NCBI GenBank assembly: GCA_029964075.1
Contig: CM057144.1
Coordinates: forward strand, 16,453,281 to 16,517,280
Direction: 5' to 3'
Source: Patiria pectinifera
Taxonomy: Eukaryota > Echinodermata > Asteroidea > Valvatida > Asterinidae
DNA length: 64,000 nt
In this document: positions 59,102-64,000 of the stretch, in pieces
Numbering within the stretch: the first letter of the stretch is position 1
Layout of the letters: every line of letters begins with the position of its first letter
Made by a program: the position numbers and the translations under genes
The notes under the pieces: model-generated
Databases searched by the model: none
Told to the model about the DNA's origin: nothing
What the model saw: only the letters and a program-made list of their open reading frames with translations

Positions 59102-62100
59102 TGGCCCTCCAGTGAATAGCACAGCTCTATTTTTTTTTCTAAAGTCTCTTGCCGCTGATTACTCACCATTACTAAATTTCTATTTGAGCATTACCCTGAT
59201 CGGTCTGACAATAGTGAGTTCAGGCTGCGGTGGTTTGTTAAAATGAAAATTGGACAGAAATCTTGAAAAACACATCTAATTATGGATCAATTGTAAACAC
59301 TAACATACGACAAGTTGAAATTACTGTCGCAAATGGCGGTGTTTTGAAAGCCATCTGCGACATTTTTTTTTTTTTTTTTTGAAATTCAGAATATTGATGT
59401 TTTAATTTTACTGGCTTTGCATTCATTGGACTGAGAGTCAAAAAACTAATCAATTTCATGTCTAAATGGACTTTGAATTAATCGTTTACGAATAAACTAA
59501 TTTTTTTCATTGATTATGGTGTCATAATTATTTAGAATGTTTTTGTTTAATCGTTACTAATTACTGTCACAGCACAAATGCAAAGTTTGCAAGAGTTGCC
59601 TTGAATTTATTTTATTAATATTTCTGTTTCATTTTTCAGTCCACTGCGTTTTGTTCTCCGAAATGTAATAAAGTAAAAAAAACAATTTCAAGTTCAAGTT
59701 CAAGGGATTTAAGATTTTGACCAATTCCAAGATTTGGTACAAGAGCGACAAAGCGGTATTTTGTTCTGGTGCCAGCCTAAATTGAAATAGTCTTATCAGA
59801 AATTAAACAAAAACAAAAACTGACCCAGACGGGTCATTTGACTGTACCTTGATGTTAAAAAATACCGTATAACTATTATTTCTGTGATTTACAAACTAAA
59901 AATACTTAAAGTCGAGTTACCGAACAGTGGAAAATTGCATTAGATCGGACAAACGGACATATTAAGGATGCCAGTAAGTAACAAAAAAAGGCATGCGGAA
60001 TCCGCAATCTTGTTATTGAACAAACTTTTCCTTTGAGGATTGCCTCACAAGCTGTATTAAGCTTTCCAGGGTTATATTGCATCCTCTGATCCATGTTGCC
60101 GTGGAAGCTTCATTTGTGCTCACCGAATCATACTCGTGGAATGTAATGTCTCTGAATGCACTTGTAATCTTGAGAAATTGACGCTGTACATCGCGAACTA
60201 TTTTTGACAAACAGCCTGCGTTTTGCATGGGTGGCTTTTCAAAGCGATCGCTCTTCGAAATTTGATTTTCACAGGATTTGTTGCCAATTTGCTGAGATTG
60301 TATGGGAGGGCTTCAATGGGTCAAAGAATCCGAGATATTTAAAAAAAAAATAGCATTTCAGTTTTGTTTTGGTTAGGTTGTCGACTTTTTTCGTGTTTAG
60401 TGTTCTCCCATAAAGTATAAAAATCTGCTCTTAATTACATGTAAGGCATTCCACATTTTAAACTTAAAAAGTGTGAAACATTTTGGGGGGGGGGCACTAC
60501 ATTACCCTTCAGTTCTGGTTGGAGTTTTTGTACCTCCGTTTCTCCCCTACGAGTATCAGTTATGTTTATAAAACTACGACGTTACCTGCACCCATCCATG
60601 AGAGCATTTTGCACAAGAACGATTCCATGACTTGATAAAGTGAATACCAGATGCAGGTGTTTTGTTCCCGACAGACATCACATCCCTGTAATTGGAAAAA
60701 AGTCGCTCTGTGTTTATCACACTTTTTAACCCTTAAACTTGCTGATTTGGAACCGACGCCACAGCTTCAGGTTCAATATAGGATCATTTGCATTTATCCC
60801 GAAAGATTATCAAACAGCTTACTTGGATATGCACATATTTTGACTGTGTTTTTCCCATCTCCTATCTGCTGTACTATATGTGTTGCAAAGTGATAAAGGC
60901 TTTTGGGAATTACAGCGTATTGGTGTTATTCACTGCAGTATTGTAAAGGCAAATATTCCCCTTTGCTTTTACAAGAACCGAATCAACCAAGTTTCTCAGG
61001 TCTTTAGTGTTTACAGACGGTGTCAAAATGGCAATTGGTTTATTTCTTTCTTTATTCAATCGAAATAATTGCATTCTCTCGGGGAATGTGCTCTGTAAAT
61101 ACACTATTCGGGTCACAATTCAAAGCCCAAGCATTTTTACCAATACAAAAACAATATCTTGTTTTGCCGCACTATGGGGAATATTTGTTAGTAAAAAGCC
61201 TCAAGCTGTCATACACACTACCCATGTCAATACCAGCTCTTTCTGAAGGCTATTTCAGGGCCCTGGGAACAAAACGTGCCAGTTTTGGCCATCATAGAAA
61301 AAGCACGTAGCCCTTTTTTTCATACTGTGCATTCATGTGACATGTGCATTAAATGGTTATAATGTGGATAGGGACAACAGATCGGTTGGTTTCAACCTTT
61401 GATCATTTTCAGAGACATGCTGCTTTGAAATCAGATTTATTTATTTGAAACAATTATGCCAAAAATAACTCTTTTACGGTTTATTTTTGGACTGAAAATG
61501 AGGTCACACTTCTTGGTCACTGTTGACTTAAAAAGGAAAAATGTAGATTTTGTAAATTTTTTTGTAAGTTCTGTAAATTAATACAGTTTTGTATATAATT
61601 TCAAAAGTGGTTCTCAGTTGTTCATTTGTATAATTTGTAGGAAATGGTTTGTGTGTGTTCTTTTACTTTATGTGAAGTTATTCATTTGTCTCTAGTCAAT
61701 TTCAAGTTGTCGGTTTTTCCAAGGCAGAAAGTCGTTTCCTTTATTTTTAAACATTAAAATATGTTCTCAGACTAGTAGTATATTTATTTACAGCACATTT
61801 CCATTGTAACATAAGTCAATTGAGTTTGGTTCCTTTTCTACTTGAGCCCCATAACACTGGAAATGGAAGTTAAGTTCTATTTCAATCTAGAAATGTTTTT
61901 TGCTTTTTTTTCTCATTCACTTTACCAAAGGACTTTGCCGAGAATTACATATGAGCTCCCTGTGAAGAACACCCACTTGTGATAATACGTGAAACAAATC
62001 AAGTTGGAGGCACTTCGATAGAGTGGGCATTATAACGTAAAGCCCTGATTCGGACAATATATCAAATTCAGTCGCAGCTTTATGAAGTTTTCTTCGAATC

Positions 62101-64000
62101 AACCAAATTAGCTGGCCGGATGTTTCGCTCTTAACAAGACATGCTTCAGAGGCAGATGACGGAGGTACAAGAAACAAACAATGTTCTTTTGAAGCAGGTC
62201 TTGTTACGACCGAAACATCGGGCCAACTAATTTTGTTGATTTGTATATTTCAGATCAATCCGGTCAGTAAGCAAGCAGTTCAATTCATTTTCATGAAATG
62301 TTCTTCGTTAAGAACTTAAACGAGACCAGGTGTTTCGTTGTAAAAGAATTACTGTTAGTGTGTTTTGCTGCATTTGAAGTTAGCTTGGGGGACACTTGTT
62401 TATATGTCATTACTTGAATTTCTCGGGAGGAAAAAAAAACCTAGCTGAAGAACCAATTAAGTTGTTTTCTAATAATCAGAGCAAGCTTCGAGACCCGTAA
62501 TTGTTATCCATCCTGACGTTATCGCACACAAAAAGTATGAATTATATACGCCTAAATAGCCAGAGGGCCCCTTCCTTCCAAAATTAAGGAAACGGAGAAA
62601 AGTTGTCACGCTCAAATCTCGTGTGGCATTCCTAATTTAGTTTGTTTCCAAATTGTATCTGATTAGGGATGTTTTTTTAAGTGAGCAGCTGTTTTGGTTT
62701 CTTTGTGTGGTTCACTGAAATGGCAGGCATTAAGTACAGTACTGCACCATTCAAACAACCAACTATCATTTAAAAATTGTCCAGTTTTTCATGATTCCTA
62801 ACCAAAGTTTTAGGATTTGTACAATCGGCGTGCCTAAAATAGTAACAAAGATTGAAAATTAGTGGTGTCCAAATTTCAAATGTCATTCAAATCTGGTAAG
62901 TTTTAACGTCTTGCAGTACACATATTTTTGGTGTGTTGATTAGGAGTGTTTGGAAGTATTTTGCTTGCAAACAAGTTCAATTGAGAACCAATAAAGTTAT
63001 GCAAGAACTGAACGTTCCTGTTTTAATATTTGGTAGATTTTGACTTGATTGATTTTTTAGTTTGCAGCAGTTTTAGGGTTTCGATAAAGGGTAACTTTTA
63101 ATTTGTGGCTTTTTAATTAATTTCATAATTTGAAATTTTTTTATTTTTTTTTCAGTAGCAAATTTTGATGAAATTCTAGCTGTCAGATGGCATTAATAAG
63201 AACAATCTGTAATAATCAGATACCACAGTAACACAATTAAAATCTGAAAAATTCTTTAAAAAATACCTTTCAAAAACGCTTTTTCCAAAATGATCAAGGC
63301 AAGAAAAATTTGACTTTTTTCAATTTTTATTCAAATTCTGGATTCAGTGTCTCAAATTTCACAACAAAACTACTGTACAACTATTCTGTGCTCAAGCCCC
63401 TTGACATTTGAATGCTCGAAGCACACTTCCTTTTTTCAGTAATCCACTTATAAAAGAGATGTTCTTTGTTTTCAAGGCTATGGGGGGGGGGGGGTGTCGT
63501 GTCAAAGCAAAATTGACTGAATTGACTGAAAGCAAAATTGACTTCAACAATTTGTAACTTTCGTATAGCGATTTGACATGCAACTTGGACTGCCTTTCTG
63601 GGCAGATTTATTCCATCAATTTTGTTCCATCCAATTTCAGATGAGATGACACCTCAAAACTCAAAAAATTCCCATCAACAATATAGGTTCCGTGCGCTTG
63701 CACTTCACGTAATTGGAGACAAGGTTCTTAAATATTCATTGGTGTATTGATTCAATTCTGTGGAATAAATTCATCAACATATCCATCTGTGCAGGGTTAG
63801 CTGTACTTGTTACAATCAAAGAAATGTGCAGGTGCATTCTTGGCTGTGACTGCTTTTAAATTTTCGCCGCAGGTGTATCTACAATTCTGGGAAATTTCTT
63901 CAGGGCACTGACGTAAATGTAATTCGTTTTTTTTGTAAAGAATTTCTAAGAAAAGGTGTTCCAAGTTTGGTTTGTGAACTAAAGAAGGTTGTTCTTGATT
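59102..64000. other. Carrier 3' UTR and gene-free right flank
   Basis: AATAAA words at 59,491 and 59,667 are candidate carrier poly(A) signals. No further coding exon was recognised; open frames here are short, lack family similarity and have no coherent splice sites. The inverted pair at 62,104-62,235 and G runs near 60,484 and 63,482 are the only notable structures. Confidence 0.55.
62104..62235. repeat. Inverted pair with cgaaacatc(c/g)ggcc motifs
   Basis: The left arm ttagctggccggatgtttcg continues ctcttaacaagacatgcttcag. The right arm, read as reverse complement, starts ttagttggcccgatgtttcg and continues gtcgtaacaagacctgcttca. About 45 bp per arm, separated by about 35 bp. Each outward-reading arm has the order tgaagca, small hairpin, cgaaac. 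Confidence 0.7.

Noticed and set aside
61917..62177. 86-aa minus-strand open frame as a gene
   Set aside because: It reads through the inverted-repeat element and resembles no family.

Overview
This is a 64 kb piece of animal nuclear DNA. Every gene is split by spliceosomal introns (GT-AG, one GC-AG, and at least one minor-class AT-AC), the sequence is AT-rich, and small inverted-repeat transposons are scattered through introns and spacers. The protein sequences stay close to vertebrate orthologues, while the introns are short to moderate and the mobile elements are not vertebrate types. I read this as an invertebrate deuterostome, perhaps an echinoderm. The phylum is inference only.

Layout. 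1-473: unannotated AT-rich DNA. 474-12,779: a satellite array, about 65 head-to-tail units of 184-186 bp, with signs of higher-order amplification. 13,174-21,770 (minus): complete MCCC1, 16 coding exons, 718 aa. 24,783-37,344 (minus): complete CUL3, 21 coding exons, 752 aa. 39,324-44,385 (plus): a SENP/ULP1-family SUMO protease with unresolved 5' end. 47,386-50,231 (minus): complete TAF9, 6 exons, 253 aa. 52,284-59,101 (plus): complete SLC25A14/A30-type mitochondrial carrier, 7 coding exons, 295 aa. 59,102-64,000: no gene recognised.

Exon structures were built by hand from splice signals, reading phase and recalled homology. In the four complete genes all exon phases join without a frame break. 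The genes do not form a pathway. MCCC1 (leucine breakdown) and the carrier are mitochondrial. CUL3 (ubiquitin ligase scaffold), the SENP (SUMO removal) and TAF9 (TFIID/SAGA) act in the cytosol and nucleus. CUL3 and SENP are divergent, SENP and TAF9 convergent, TAF9 and the carrier divergent.

Points most worth a second look: the satellite and its higher-order structure beside MCCC1; a textbook U12 AT-AC intron in CUL3 and a U12-like GT-AG intron in the carrier; an Asn exactly where the SENP catalytic Asp should be; a palindromic TTTATTAATAAA that could serve as poly(A) signal for both convergent genes; a long foldback just past the CUL3 stop; a small inverted-repeat element abutting an MCCC1 5' splice site; and a hammerhead-like inverted pair near 62.1 kb. 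I did not find a convincing wholly new multi-gene system.
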